Assembly: GCA_013151655.1 (NCBI GenBank)
Contig: JAADHX010000084.1
Span: forward strand, 1 to 14,181
DNA: 14,181 nt
From: Actinomycetota bacterium
Lineage (GTDB): Bacteria; Actinomycetota; Acidimicrobiia; Acidimicrobiales; Poriferisodalaceae
Reading direction: 5' to 3'
Position 1 is the stretch's first letter. Each line of letters starts with the position of its first letter. Made by a program: the position numbers and the translations under genes. The notes beneath the pieces are model-generated. The model did no database searches and was not told the origin of the DNA. It saw only the letters and a program-made list of their open reading frames with translations. Shown here piece by piece: positions 1-7,171 of the stretch.

Positions 1-79
1 CTTCGAAAGGAACGTCCTAGAAAGCTGTCAACTTTCAGAGACAGTTGGTACAGGTCACATTGGGCCGGGATGCCCTCCT

Positions 80-478
80 CTACTTCGGTGATCCACGAAG
101 CCTGTGGGGTGATGTCGGTGCCTTCCTGACGAACCGTTCCGGATGCGCCCGATACGCGGTGTCGTGGACGCCTGCTCGTTGCATCTGGATTGCTTCAGCC
201 AGGCCGTAGAGCGAGGGTGTGGCATCCAGTACCAGAGTGACGGGGATCGTTGTCGTGCCACTCGAAGAAGCTGCGGCAGAACGCCTGGACATCTTCGAAC
301 TATCCGAACCGTCTCGGGAACTCGAGCCAGTACTTCAGCGCCTTGAACTGGGATTCTGAGTACGGATAGCCGGTCGAGACGGTGGCAGGGAGTCGGATCT
401 GGTGATCCCAAGATCGCCAAGGAGCAGGGTGACTGGTCTCGGTTCTGGCAACGTCGCGACCTCGATCAAGGAGCGATT
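80..478 (-). pseudogene. Degenerate IS3-family transposase (OrfB integrase, C-terminal part)
   Basis: Reading the minus strand from about 478 down to 80 recovers the end of an IS3-type DDE integrase, but only by switching frames. The pieces in order are DRG near 465, then PRPVTLLLGDLGITRSDS, then YPYSESQFKALKYW and LEFPRRFG. An in-frame TAG follows (complement of 300-302). Next come FEDVQAFCRSFFEWHDND and PRHSG, a further frame change near 240, then YGLAEAI, AYRAHPERFVRKAPT and a stop at 80-82. These match the familiar family string around PYSESQFKTLKY and AHPERFVRG as I remember it. The N-terminal half and OrfA are not recognisable, so this is a dead, 5'-truncated copy. An imperfect hairpin, CTGTC at 25-29 with GACAG at 40-44, lies just beyond and could be part of the element's end. 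The element is unrelated in function to the operon downstream, but it marks past insertion at this locus. Confidence 0.8.
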
Positions 479-1204
479 GACGCGGCACCTGGCGAGACCT
501 GCGCTTGCAGGATTGCGACATGTCCCCAAGCGTGTAAGATCTTGTAAAAAGTAACGGAGGTTCGCATATTCCTGCTGAGTCCGTAGGTGAGGAGCCGTCC
601 ACATGAATGGTGAAGAGACGCCAGCTGCTGTCGGGCACCTCGTCGAGTGTTCACATCGGCTCGCTTCCGACCCGCACAAAACGAGCTACGACGATGCCCG
701 TTATCTGTCTAACGTCAATCGGGGAGGCCTGTGGGCGCTCAGCGCAGTGTTCCATGCCCTTGGTCGTAACGCCCCCACTTTGTGCCACGGAATCACCAAC
801 CAGGCCTCAGGGCCCGGAACCGAGAATCTACTGCGCGAAAGCGCAGCCGGGGTCTTCGTGTTGGGAGCCAGAGGTTCCTTTTTCACGACCGGGCCGCGTC
901 GCGCCGGGTGCAAGCTCACCGGTGTGATGCTTGCGCTCGAATGCCGATTTCTAGCTGGGGTCAGCCATGCTGCCTTGAGAATGCAGCCCGCCAAAGCCAA
1001 TGAGGTTGTGATGGCTCCGCTACCCAAACATCAGGACTCCATCAAAGAGCCGAATCTGGATGTGCCTTCCAGAAGACATGCAACATGGACGCGCTCTGCC
1101 GACACCAGAGCGGGAAGTTGCGTGCCACAAGGTCAAAGCGCAGTGCATCAAGCCTGGTATCCCGCTCGACAATCACCGACACATTACCTACCAGGACTGG
1201 AGCG
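479..1204. other. Region without a recognisable gene, upstream of the methyl-transfer operon
   Basis: Several overlapping open frames exist on both strands (for example 603-1217 plus and 701-1027 minus). None shows a family motif, a good ribosome binding site or consistent protein-like composition. The promoter of the operon starting at 1205 should lie here, but I see no convincing -35/-10 pair and no cobalamin-riboswitch-like structure. The segment may be debris from the insertion of the adjacent IS3 element. Confidence 0.5.
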
Positions 1205-2068
1205 ATGGCCAATATGAAGACAACACTTTCGAGCGAATCGAAGAGCATCGATATCGACTCAAGCGGGCCGTTGACGATGATCGGGGAGAAGATTAACCCG
1301 ACCGGCCGAAAGCGACTGGTAGCGGCGCTGAAAGAGGGAAGTCTCGACTATGTCGTCGATCTGGCGATTCGCCAGGTCGACGATGGAGCCGACGTGCTCG
1401 ACATAAACGTGGGTGTGCCTGGCATCGACGAGGTAAAGGCCATGCGCGATGTCATACGTGCTGTCGCCAGCGCCGTGGACATTCCCCTGTGTATCGACTC
1501 GCCAAACCACGAATCCATCGCCGCAGGACTCGAAGCAAGTCCTGGTAGAGCGCTTGTCAATTCTGTGAATGGCGAAGAAAGTTCGTTGAGTGTGATCCTG
1601 CCTCTCGTCAAGCAATATGATGCGGCGGTGATTGGCCTCACTCTCGATGAGGGAGGGGTACCTGAGACTGCTCATGCGCGGTTCGAAGTCGCCAGGAAGA
1701 TCATCGATCGTGCTGACTCCTATGGAATCCCTCTCGAGAACATCGTCATAGACCCACTCGTGCTCACGGTCGGAGCAGACAGCAGCGCGGCCAGGGTGAC
1801 TCTTGAGACGATCGCGTTGTTGACAGCCGAGTACGGAGTCAACATCAACCTGGGAGCTAGCAACGTTTCATTTGGGCTTCCCGATCGACCTGTCATCAAC
1901 AAGGCGTTCTTGGCCATGGCCATGCAAGCAGGCGCCTCATGCGCCATAACCGACGTCACCACGATGACCGCGACGATCAGGGCCGCAGACTTGTTGCGAG
2001 GCCGCGATCCCTCAGGAACGCGATACATCAAGCACTTCCGGGCTACCGGACCCGACAATGGCAAGTAG
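1205..2068 (+). CDS. Pterin-binding methyltransferase, methyl-corrinoid:tetrahydrofolate type (MtgA/AcsE-like)
   Basis: This 287-residue protein is a single TIM-barrel pterin-binding domain, as in AcsE, MtgA and the folate domain of MetH. It probably moves a methyl group between a corrinoid protein and tetrahydrofolate in the cytoplasm. Visible motifs are GEKINPTGRKRL (27-38), ADVLDINVGVPG (62-73), CIDSP (96-100), NSVNGE (119-124), LTLDEGG (145-151), VIDPL (181-185) and LGASNVSFGLP (216-226). The Asp/Asn residues in DINVG, IDP and NVSFG correspond to the pterin-binding positions of the family. The frame is open back to 1085, but family similarity begins only around residue 23. ATG 1205 was chosen (GGAG just upstream); ATG 1214 is an alternative with better spacing from the same GGAG. 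It overlaps the next gene by 11 bases, which argues for translational coupling. In this context it most likely accepts the methyl group delivered by the MttB-like enzyme and corrinoid protein encoded at 8134-10256. The reverse direction cannot be excluded. Confidence 0.88.
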   Translation: MANMKTTLSSESKSIDIDSSGPLTMIGEKINPTGRKRLVAALKEGSLDYVVDLAIRQVDDGADVLDINVGVPGIDEVKAMRDVIRAVASAVDIPLCIDSPNHESIAAGLEASPGRALVNSVNGEESSLSVILPLVKQYDAAVIGLTLDEGGVPETAHARFEVARKIIDRADSYGIPLENIVIDPLVLTVGADSSAARVTLETIALLTAEYGVNINLGASNVSFGLPDRPVINKAFLAMAMQAGASCAITDVTTMTATIRAADLLRGRDPSGTRYIKHFRATGPDNGK

Positions 2069-2750
2069 TTCGACCATTCGGCGAGACTGGGCGCTTGACT
2101 TCGACGTCGACGACGTCGTTCGAAGTCAATCTGCCGACCCAGAGTCGGTTCGAGCTCACCGACCGAAGTTCATCGAATTGTCGGAGCGAGCTCTGGCAGA
2201 CGGTCTGAATCTTATTGAGCCTGTAGTGCTCATGAGGCAGTTACCGGTTGCCACGTCACGCCACAATCGCGTCATGCTCGCCAACGGCAGCCACCTCACC
2301 GGGCCGCTAATCACCGAGCACCTCGGTGGTGCCCACGAGGTAGTCGTGATGCTGTGCACAATCGGAGATAAGTTGGGCAGAAAGGCTGTGGCCGAGAGTG
2401 ACACGAATCTGAGTTACGCATTCGCACTCGACGCAGTCGGCTCCGCCGCTGTTCATGCGCTCAGCGCGGCAGCCTGCAACCAAGTCGAGCAAGATGCCAC
2501 ATCGGCTGGTCTGCAAACCAGCCTGCCCCTGAGCCCTGGAATGGAAGACTGGGGGGTGGACCCAGGCCAGAGGGAGGTGTTTTCGATAATCGATCCCGAA
2601 GAGATCGGGGTGGTTGTCTCCCCTACTCTCGAGATGAGACCCCTCAAGTCGGTCACAGCGATCATCGGAGTCGGTGCCGATATTGCAACCAAGGGCGCCA
2701 TCTGCGACTACTGCGGTTTGCGTGACACTTGCCGCCAGAAGATCGTCTGA
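2058..2750 (+). CDS. MetH activation-domain-like protein with C-terminal cysteine cluster
   Basis: This 230-residue protein resembles the free-standing relatives of the AdoMet-binding reactivation domain of cobalamin-dependent methionine synthase (TM0269-like). Recognisable stretches are HLTGPLITEHL (79-89), VVMLCTIGDKL (96-106), YAFALDAVGSAAV (120-132), LPLSPGMEDWG (156-166), IIDPEEIGV (177-185) and KSVTAIIGVG (197-206). In MetH the segment equivalent to SPGM normally carries a tyrosine (PGY) that contacts AdoMet. Here it is methionine, so AdoMet-dependent reactivation is uncertain. The tail CDYCGLRDTCR (Cys 216, 219, 225) could bind an Fe-S cluster or zinc. The start lies inside the preceding gene. 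It probably supports corrinoid repair or methyl transfer together with the upstream methyltransferase; the exact role of such split proteins is not established. Confidence 0.8.
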   Translation: MASSSTIRRDWALDFDVDDVVRSQSADPESVRAHRPKFIELSERALADGLNLIEPVVLMRQLPVATSRHNRVMLANGSHLTGPLITEHLGGAHEVVVMLCTIGDKLGRKAVAESDTNLSYAFALDAVGSAAVHALSAAACNQVEQDATSAGLQTSLPLSPGMEDWGVDPGQREVFSIIDPEEIGVVVSPTLEMRPLKSVTAIIGVGADIATKGAICDYCGLRDTCRQKIV

Positions 2751-2781
2751 CGATGACAGAACTAACAGGGACGAGAACGCC

Positions 2782-3354
2782 GTGACGCGCTCTGAGGTCA
2801 GAGAGAGTCACATTGTGGCGCTTCGTTTTGGCGATCGCAAAGAGCGTGGCCTTTGGAGGAGGATTCGATGCTTCCTCCAGGATCACCCGACGCCCCTGGT
2901 GTGGGCATGGAACGTCGCCGAGATGTTCCTCAAGAACATGGGAGGGATATTTGAACGGGTCGGTGCCAAACGCTCCTCACGGTGGCTGAAGCCGGTTGAG
3001 AGACTGATCAAGGTACCGATCTTCGACTGCAAGACGTGTGGCCAATGCATTCTCCACTCGACAGGGATGACCTGCCCGATGGCCTGTCCAAAGCAACTCC
3101 GCAACGGCCCCTGTGGCGGAGTTAGGATGAACGGCAATTGTGAGGTCCAACCTGAGATGTACTGCGTCTGGGTCAAAGCGGTCGAGCGAGCTGCCAGGAT
3201 CAGCAACCGCCTCGAACTAGGCGAGCTCAACCCTCCCGTCGATTGGCAGCTGCAGGGAACCTCATCATGGGTGACATTCGCAATCGGTCGAGACAATGTC
3301 GTGACCGGTAGCGGCAGCGGACCCCATCACGCGTCGGAGGTCATCTCCCCATGA
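2782..3354 (+). CDS. MetV-like protein (methylenetetrahydrofolate reductase C-terminal domain, zinc/Fe-S type)
   Basis: The core is the cysteine-rich MTHFR C-terminal domain found as MetV beside MetF in acetogens and in many actinobacterial split reductases. Eight cysteines are visible, counted from GTG 2782: 83, 86, 89, 98, 102, 111, 120 and 128. Motifs are FDCKTCGQC, TGMTCPMACPK, RNGPCGGVR and CEVQPEMYCVW, followed by PPVDWQLQGTSSW near 151-163. It should pair with the MetF-like protein directly downstream (ATGA overlap at 3351-3354) and carry electrons to or from its FAD. The start is doubtful. GTG 2782 keeps the frame, but similarity to the family begins near FLQDHP (residue 31). A strong GGAGGAGG (2855-2862) sits ahead of ATG 2868, which is one base out of frame. 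A one-base frameshift near 2871, or a non-canonical start, is possible. Confidence 0.83.
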   Translation: MTRSEVRESHIVALRFGDRKERGLWRRIRCFLQDHPTPLVWAWNVAEMFLKNMGGIFERVGAKRSSRWLKPVERLIKVPIFDCKTCGQCILHSTGMTCPMACPKQLRNGPCGGVRMNGNCEVQPEMYCVWVKAVERAARISNRLELGELNPPVDWQLQGTSSWVTFAIGRDNVVTGSGSGPHHASEVISP

Positions 3355-4331
3355 CGGCAATCGCCCTAGCCCAACGGTCATCGAGCCACCTCGCCCGCGT
3401 CCTGGAGGCCGGCCACTTCGCTCTGACGCTCGAGATATCCCCACCGGTTGGTCCCAATCGGGCAGCCGTAGAACGTCAGATCAAGCTACTCAGCAGCTAC
3501 GCGGATGCCTTCAACGTAACGGACAACCAATCCGCCAGGGTGCACACCTCGAGCCTCGCCGTGTCCATCATGATCCATCAGGCCGGCCTCGATCCGATTC
3601 TTCAGATCACCTGTCGAGACCGAAATAGACTGGGCATCCAATCCGATGTGCTCGGTGCGTCGATGCATGGAATCACGAATGTCCTTGCACTCAGTGGGGA
3701 CGCTCCCATATGGGGTGATCACCCCCAAACCCGAGGAGTCTTCGAGATCGACTCGATCAACCTGATTCGTATCCTTCGGATGATGCGCGACGATCAAGTC
3801 TTCGAGAACGGCGAAGAGATCCCCCGAATCGCTCCCGATTACTTCATCGGCGCCGCAGCCAATCCCTTCGCCCCACCGCATGACTTCCGACCGATGCGCC
3901 TTGCCAAGAAAATCGCCGCCGGAGCTGACTTCATCCAAACACAACTCATCTACAACGTGCCGAGGTTTCGACAGTACATGAAACAGGTCGTCGACATGGG
4001 ACTCCACGAGAAAACGGCGATTCTCGCAGGAGTGGGCCCAATACGTTCAGCACGAGGTGCCGAATTCATGAAGAACAAGGTTGCGGGAATGGATGTCCCC
4101 GACGAGATCATCAGACGTATGAAAGGTCTCGACAAAGACGCGGCAGCAGCGGAAGGTGCAAACATCTGTATCGAAATCGCAGAAGAAGTCCGAGCGATCG
4201 AGGGGGTACGTGGTCTCCATGTTATGGCGGTCTCGTGGTCCTCAATCCTCCCGGAGCTCGTCACCCGCCTCGGACTGCATCCGCGGCCTGAACTAACGGA
4301 GTTAGAGCCATCGACGACCGCAACGAGGTGA
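3351..4331 (+). CDS. metF: Methylenetetrahydrofolate reductase (MetF-like, FAD TIM barrel)
   Basis: This 326-residue protein has the MTHFR barrel throughout: FALTLEISPPVGPNR (23-37), AFNVTDNQSARVH (53-65), ITCRDRNRLGIQSD (86-99), VLALSGDAP (111-119), AANPFAPP (169-176) and GADFIQTQLIYN (191-202). EISPP carries the glutamate that in the family assists folate chemistry. It starts in an ATGA overlap with the MetV-like gene, so the two are almost certainly made together as a complex. Next to a methyl-corrinoid:THF methyltransferase, the sensible direction is oxidation of methyl-THF to methylene-THF, feeding C1 units to biosynthesis or to dissimilation. In methionine biosynthesis the same enzyme would run as a reductase, and no methionine synthase is present here. 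Some homologues are annotated simply as MetF; the electron acceptor is unknown. Confidence 0.9.
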   Translation: MTAIALAQRSSSHLARVLEAGHFALTLEISPPVGPNRAAVERQIKLLSSYADAFNVTDNQSARVHTSSLAVSIMIHQAGLDPILQITCRDRNRLGIQSDVLGASMHGITNVLALSGDAPIWGDHPQTRGVFEIDSINLIRILRMMRDDQVFENGEEIPRIAPDYFIGAAANPFAPPHDFRPMRLAKKIAAGADFIQTQLIYNVPRFRQYMKQVVDMGLHEKTAILAGVGPIRSARGAEFMKNKVAGMDVPDEIIRRMKGLDKDAAAAEGANICIEIAEEVRAIEGVRGLHVMAVSWSSILPELVTRLGLHPRPELTELEPSTTATR

Positions 4332-4550
4332 CAACTCCCGCTGTGAGCGAAACGATCATATGGACACAGCGAATACACCATGCGTAGGCTCTGGCATCGG
4401 CCAAGCAGTCCAGCTTCCTCCGGTCACAAGACCAGGCGTCGGACGGCACGACACCGAAAAGACAAGCCCGAAGAGGTAGTAACTCGCGAGTCTAGGCCTA
4501 GCACCCACCACGGCTGCAGCTGCCTGTCGGGGAAACATCAAAGCTGCCGA
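4332..4550 (+). other. Short gap between metF and the MtmB-tail ORF
   Basis: There are 219 bases with no recognisable product. The frame of the following fragment is open back to ATG 4380, but the encoded residues are low-complexity basic and cysteine-rich and do not resemble the upstream part of MtmB. No hairpin with a U-tract is seen, so read-through into the RACo gene is plausible. If the 4551-4775 fragment is a remnant, this is the scar where most of the gene was lost. Confidence 0.4.
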
Positions 4551-4775
4551 TGTGGCGAAGAATTCAAAACCGCCACCGCAATGAGCAGGAAACAAGGCAA
4601 CGAGCTCATCAACAGATTCATCCCGGAGTACGAGAGTGATCTGGCGAATCCTTCTGACGGCCAACGGTTCCGAGAGGTGTATGACGTCGAGGCTCTCGAA
4701 CCGACGTACGAACGGCACCCGATGTACGAGGAATTCAAACAAGAAGCGATTGAAGCGAGACACCGGTTCAACTAG
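4551..4775 (+). pseudogene. Fragment matching the C-terminal tail of monomethylamine methyltransferase MtmB (or a free-standing ~64-aa protein)
   Basis: From about GEEFKTAT onward, the translated frame aligns without gaps to the last ~75 residues of archaeal MtmB as I remember it. GQRFREVYDVEALEPT here corresponds to GKTFQECYDVKTVTPT in Methanosarcina, and MYEEFKQEA to VYDGARKKL. The segment NELINRFIPEYE fits the preceding helix. Nothing of the roughly 380-residue catalytic barrel is present. The first in-frame ATG within the similarity is 4581 (64 aa, MSRKQGNELINRF...). It has no Shine-Dalgarno, and the frame's earlier ATG at 4380 has none either. A neighbouring frame reads ADVAKNSK at 4540-4563, which could be the same helix displaced by one base. 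I read it as the surviving tail of a deleted pyrrolysine-type methyltransferase gene in this operon. A retained small subunit-like protein is the alternative, since the tail frame is intact to its natural end. Confidence 0.55.
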
Positions 4776-4826
4776 GAGTTCCGATCAAAGACCACGACGT
4801 ACCCATAGCCAAACGCCGGCGGAGTC

Positions 4827-6917
4827 ATGTCGTCGATTGGCCAGACGATGGATAAGGCAACGCCCACAGAGTCATTCACGCTGGTCTTCCAGCCATCCGG
4901 AGCGCGCGGAAAGGTGGAGGCCGGAACCAGCATCAGACGTGCTGCGACCGCTCTCGGAGTCGAGATCGAGAGCATCTGCGCCGACGTCGCTACCTGTGGC
5001 AAATGCCGCGTATTGATCGAGGACGGTCAGTTCGGCGGCATAGATTCTTCGCCAGACCACGCGTCATCGATGCGTTCGACTGAGGAACTGTGGATTACGC
5101 GCAGAACGAACACCTGGCGCACGATGGGCCTCGATCCCGACAGGCTCCGGCTCTCTTGCCAGGCCGAAGTCCAAGGCCACATGGTCGTGTTCGTCCCGGA
5201 GTCGAGTCGCGGAAATCGCCAGATTATCCGCAAAGCGGCCACAGACCGCCACATCGACATCCATCCAGCGGTCCGCCGCTACTACCTGGAACTCGAACCA
5301 GCGACGCTGGCGGATCCGCTCGGAGATGTCGAACGCGTATCGTTGAGCCTGGTCGCTGCGATGTCCCGAATCCACGGAGACATCGACTGGGTCGCCCCGG
5401 AAGTGAACGACATTCGGTTCGATTTTCACGTCATCCGAGCGATGGGCGACGCCATTCGCGAGGGAGACTGGAAGGTATCGCTGACAGTGTGGCAGGGCCA
5501 CCGGGTCATCGACATTAGGTCGGGGTACAGCGAGGAGCTATATGGGATCGCAGTCGATATCGGAAGTACCGCAATTGCGATCTATATCTGCGATCTCGCT
5601 ACCGGCGAGGTTATTGGGACAGATTCGATGATGAATCCGCAGACGGTCTTTGGCGACGACATCATGTCCAGAATGGCGTATGAGAATCTGCACGAGGATG
5701 GCCTCGCCACGCTCCATGACTCAGTCACAAGTGGGCTCAACAAGCTGATCACTCGCGCATTGCGCTCCAAGCGCATCAACGCAACCGACGTTCATGAGAT
5801 CACGGTCGTCGGCAATACAACCATGCAACACCTCTTCCTGGGAATCTCGACGAAATACCTCGGCACGATGCCCTTCGTCCCAACCTCGCACAGGGCTTTC
5901 GACATCAAGGCTCGAGATCTCGGAATCGCCATAAACCCGAGCGCGAATGTCCATGTACTACCGAGCGCGGGGAGCTTCGTCGGCGGGGACGCGATGGCGG
6001 TCGTCATTGCAGAGGAGCCCCACAAGCAAGAAGAGAATCTGCTCATCATCGATATCGGCACAAACGCCGAACTGATCGCGGGAAATCGTGATGGCCTCGT
6101 ATGCACGTCGACACCAATGGGTCCCGCATTCGAAGGGGCCCATATCGAGTACGGCATGCGAGCTGCAGATGGAGCGATCGAGAAACTCGAAATCGATTCG
6201 GAATCCCTTGAGCCTCGCTACAAGGTGATCGGAATAGAGGGTTGGGGACCCGATAATCTCGGGGTCGAGGACTCGATGAAGGAAGGCGGACCGGTCAAGG
6301 GCTTGTGCGGTTCCGCAATCATCGATGCGGTAGCCGAGATGTTTCGGGTCGGAATCATCGGCGCTCGCGGCCACTTCAACCCAGATCTGCAATCAGAACG
6401 AGTCAGGAAGGGCGAGCTTGGCTGGGAGTACGTCATCGCTTGGAGCGGCGAGACTTCCATAGGCAGAGACATACCGGTCACGCTCGATGACATTCGACAG
6501 ATTCAGCTCGCCAAGGCCGCGCTATATACGGCAGCACACTTACTGCTTCGCGAACTGGGAATCGAAGCCCCGGACAAAATCATCCTCGCAGGAGCGTTCG
6601 GGACACACATCGACAAGACAAAGGCGATGATGCTTGGAATGATCCCGAACTGCCCACTCGACCGTGTCTTCTCCGTCGGAAACGCTGCAGGCGACGGGGC
6701 TCGCATCGCTCTGCTCAATCGACACAAGCGCATGGAGGCACAGCAGATTGCTCGGACCATTCGTCGCATCGAGCTGCCCGTTGATCCTGACTTTCAGAAT
6801 GAGTTCATCCAGGCACTCAACCTTCCGCACATGTCTCACCAGTTCCAGGCGATTGCGGACCTCATCCCCGACCATGGTCCCGACCCAATGGCACGACGGA
6901 TCCGCGACCCTCACTGA
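4827..6917 (+). CDS. Corrinoid activation protein, RACo type ([2Fe-2S] ferredoxin domain plus ASKHA ATPase)
   Basis: This 696-residue protein is of the usual size for RACo/DUF4445 reductive activators, which use ATP to drive an electron from a [2Fe-2S] cluster uphill to Co(II) corrinoid and restore Co(I). The N-terminal ferredoxin domain has Cys 51, 57, 60 and 111 (CADVATCGKC and LSCQAE). A linker of about 120 residues follows. The ASKHA fold starts at IAVDIGSTAIAIY (241-253) and continues with NPQTVFGDDIMSR (270-282), VVGNTTMQHL (327-336), LLIIDIGTNAEL (405-416), GPAFEGAHI (432-440), CGSAIIDAV, then LAGAFGTHIDK and SVGNAAGDGAR near the C-terminus. GGAG precedes ATG 4827; ATG 4848 is an alternative start. 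It closes the plus-strand operon and would serve the corrinoid protein encoded at 9618-10256. Confidence 0.93.
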   Translation: MSSIGQTMDKATPTESFTLVFQPSGARGKVEAGTSIRRAATALGVEIESICADVATCGKCRVLIEDGQFGGIDSSPDHASSMRSTEELWITRRTNTWRTMGLDPDRLRLSCQAEVQGHMVVFVPESSRGNRQIIRKAATDRHIDIHPAVRRYYLELEPATLADPLGDVERVSLSLVAAMSRIHGDIDWVAPEVNDIRFDFHVIRAMGDAIREGDWKVSLTVWQGHRVIDIRSGYSEELYGIAVDIGSTAIAIYICDLATGEVIGTDSMMNPQTVFGDDIMSRMAYENLHEDGLATLHDSVTSGLNKLITRALRSKRINATDVHEITVVGNTTMQHLFLGISTKYLGTMPFVPTSHRAFDIKARDLGIAINPSANVHVLPSAGSFVGGDAMAVVIAEEPHKQEENLLIIDIGTNAELIAGNRDGLVCTSTPMGPAFEGAHIEYGMRAADGAIEKLEIDSESLEPRYKVIGIEGWGPDNLGVEDSMKEGGPVKGLCGSAIIDAVAEMFRVGIIGARGHFNPDLQSERVRKGELGWEYVIAWSGETSIGRDIPVTLDDIRQIQLAKAALYTAAHLLLRELGIEAPDKIILAGAFGTHIDKTKAMMLGMIPNCPLDRVFSVGNAAGDGARIALLNRHKRMEAQQIARTIRRIELPVDPDFQNEFIQALNLPHMSHQFQAIADLIPDHGPDPMARRIRDPH

Positions 6918-7000
6918 CATGGCATGGTCGCAATACGTACCTGTGCGAACCGCCTTGTCGCTCGCCAGCTGGAGTTGTTACAAGGACGGGAGTCGAACTG

Positions 7001-7039
7001 GGCCTCCTCCCCGGGCTCGGTCTCGATCGGTCCGAGGCC
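7001..7039. repeat. Inverted repeat between the RACo gene and the SDR gene
   Basis: GGCCTC at 7001-7006 pairs with GAGGCC at 7034-7039, and a competing inner stem CTCGG/CCGAG lies inside. It is GC-rich and placed about 85 bases after the RACo stop, but no T-tract follows, so a factor-independent terminator cannot be claimed. It may be a processing or attenuation structure, or chance. Confidence 0.25.
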
Positions 7040-7171
7040 TGGTCAGCGCCAGGGTTACCAGTGCCGAGGTTCGTTCCAATCTGATGATTCGTTCTTCCGC
7101 TCGCCGCATACACAATCGTTGGCGGATACAACTAGATTCCCTAATGGGTTAATCGACGAAGGAGTACTGAC

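Noticed and set aside
1085..1204. N-terminal extension of the pterin methyltransferase to ATG 1085
   Set aside because: The extra 40 residues are Ser/Arg/Thr-rich and unlike the family, whose similarity starts near residue 23 counted from ATG 1205.
603..1217. 204-residue plus-strand ORF upstream of the operon
   Set aside because: No recognisable motif, overlaps other equally long frames, and its end runs into the start of the methyltransferase gene; kept only as an unexplained region.
4356..4763. 135-residue minus-strand ORF opposite the MtmB-tail fragment
   Set aside because: It mirrors the plus-strand frame that carries the MtmB-like similarity, and has no motif or start signal of its own.
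7000..7080. tRNA-like string GGGAGTCGAACTGGG after the RACo gene
   Set aside because: It resembles part of a T-arm on one strand, but no acceptor stem, anticodon arm or D-arm can be folded around it.
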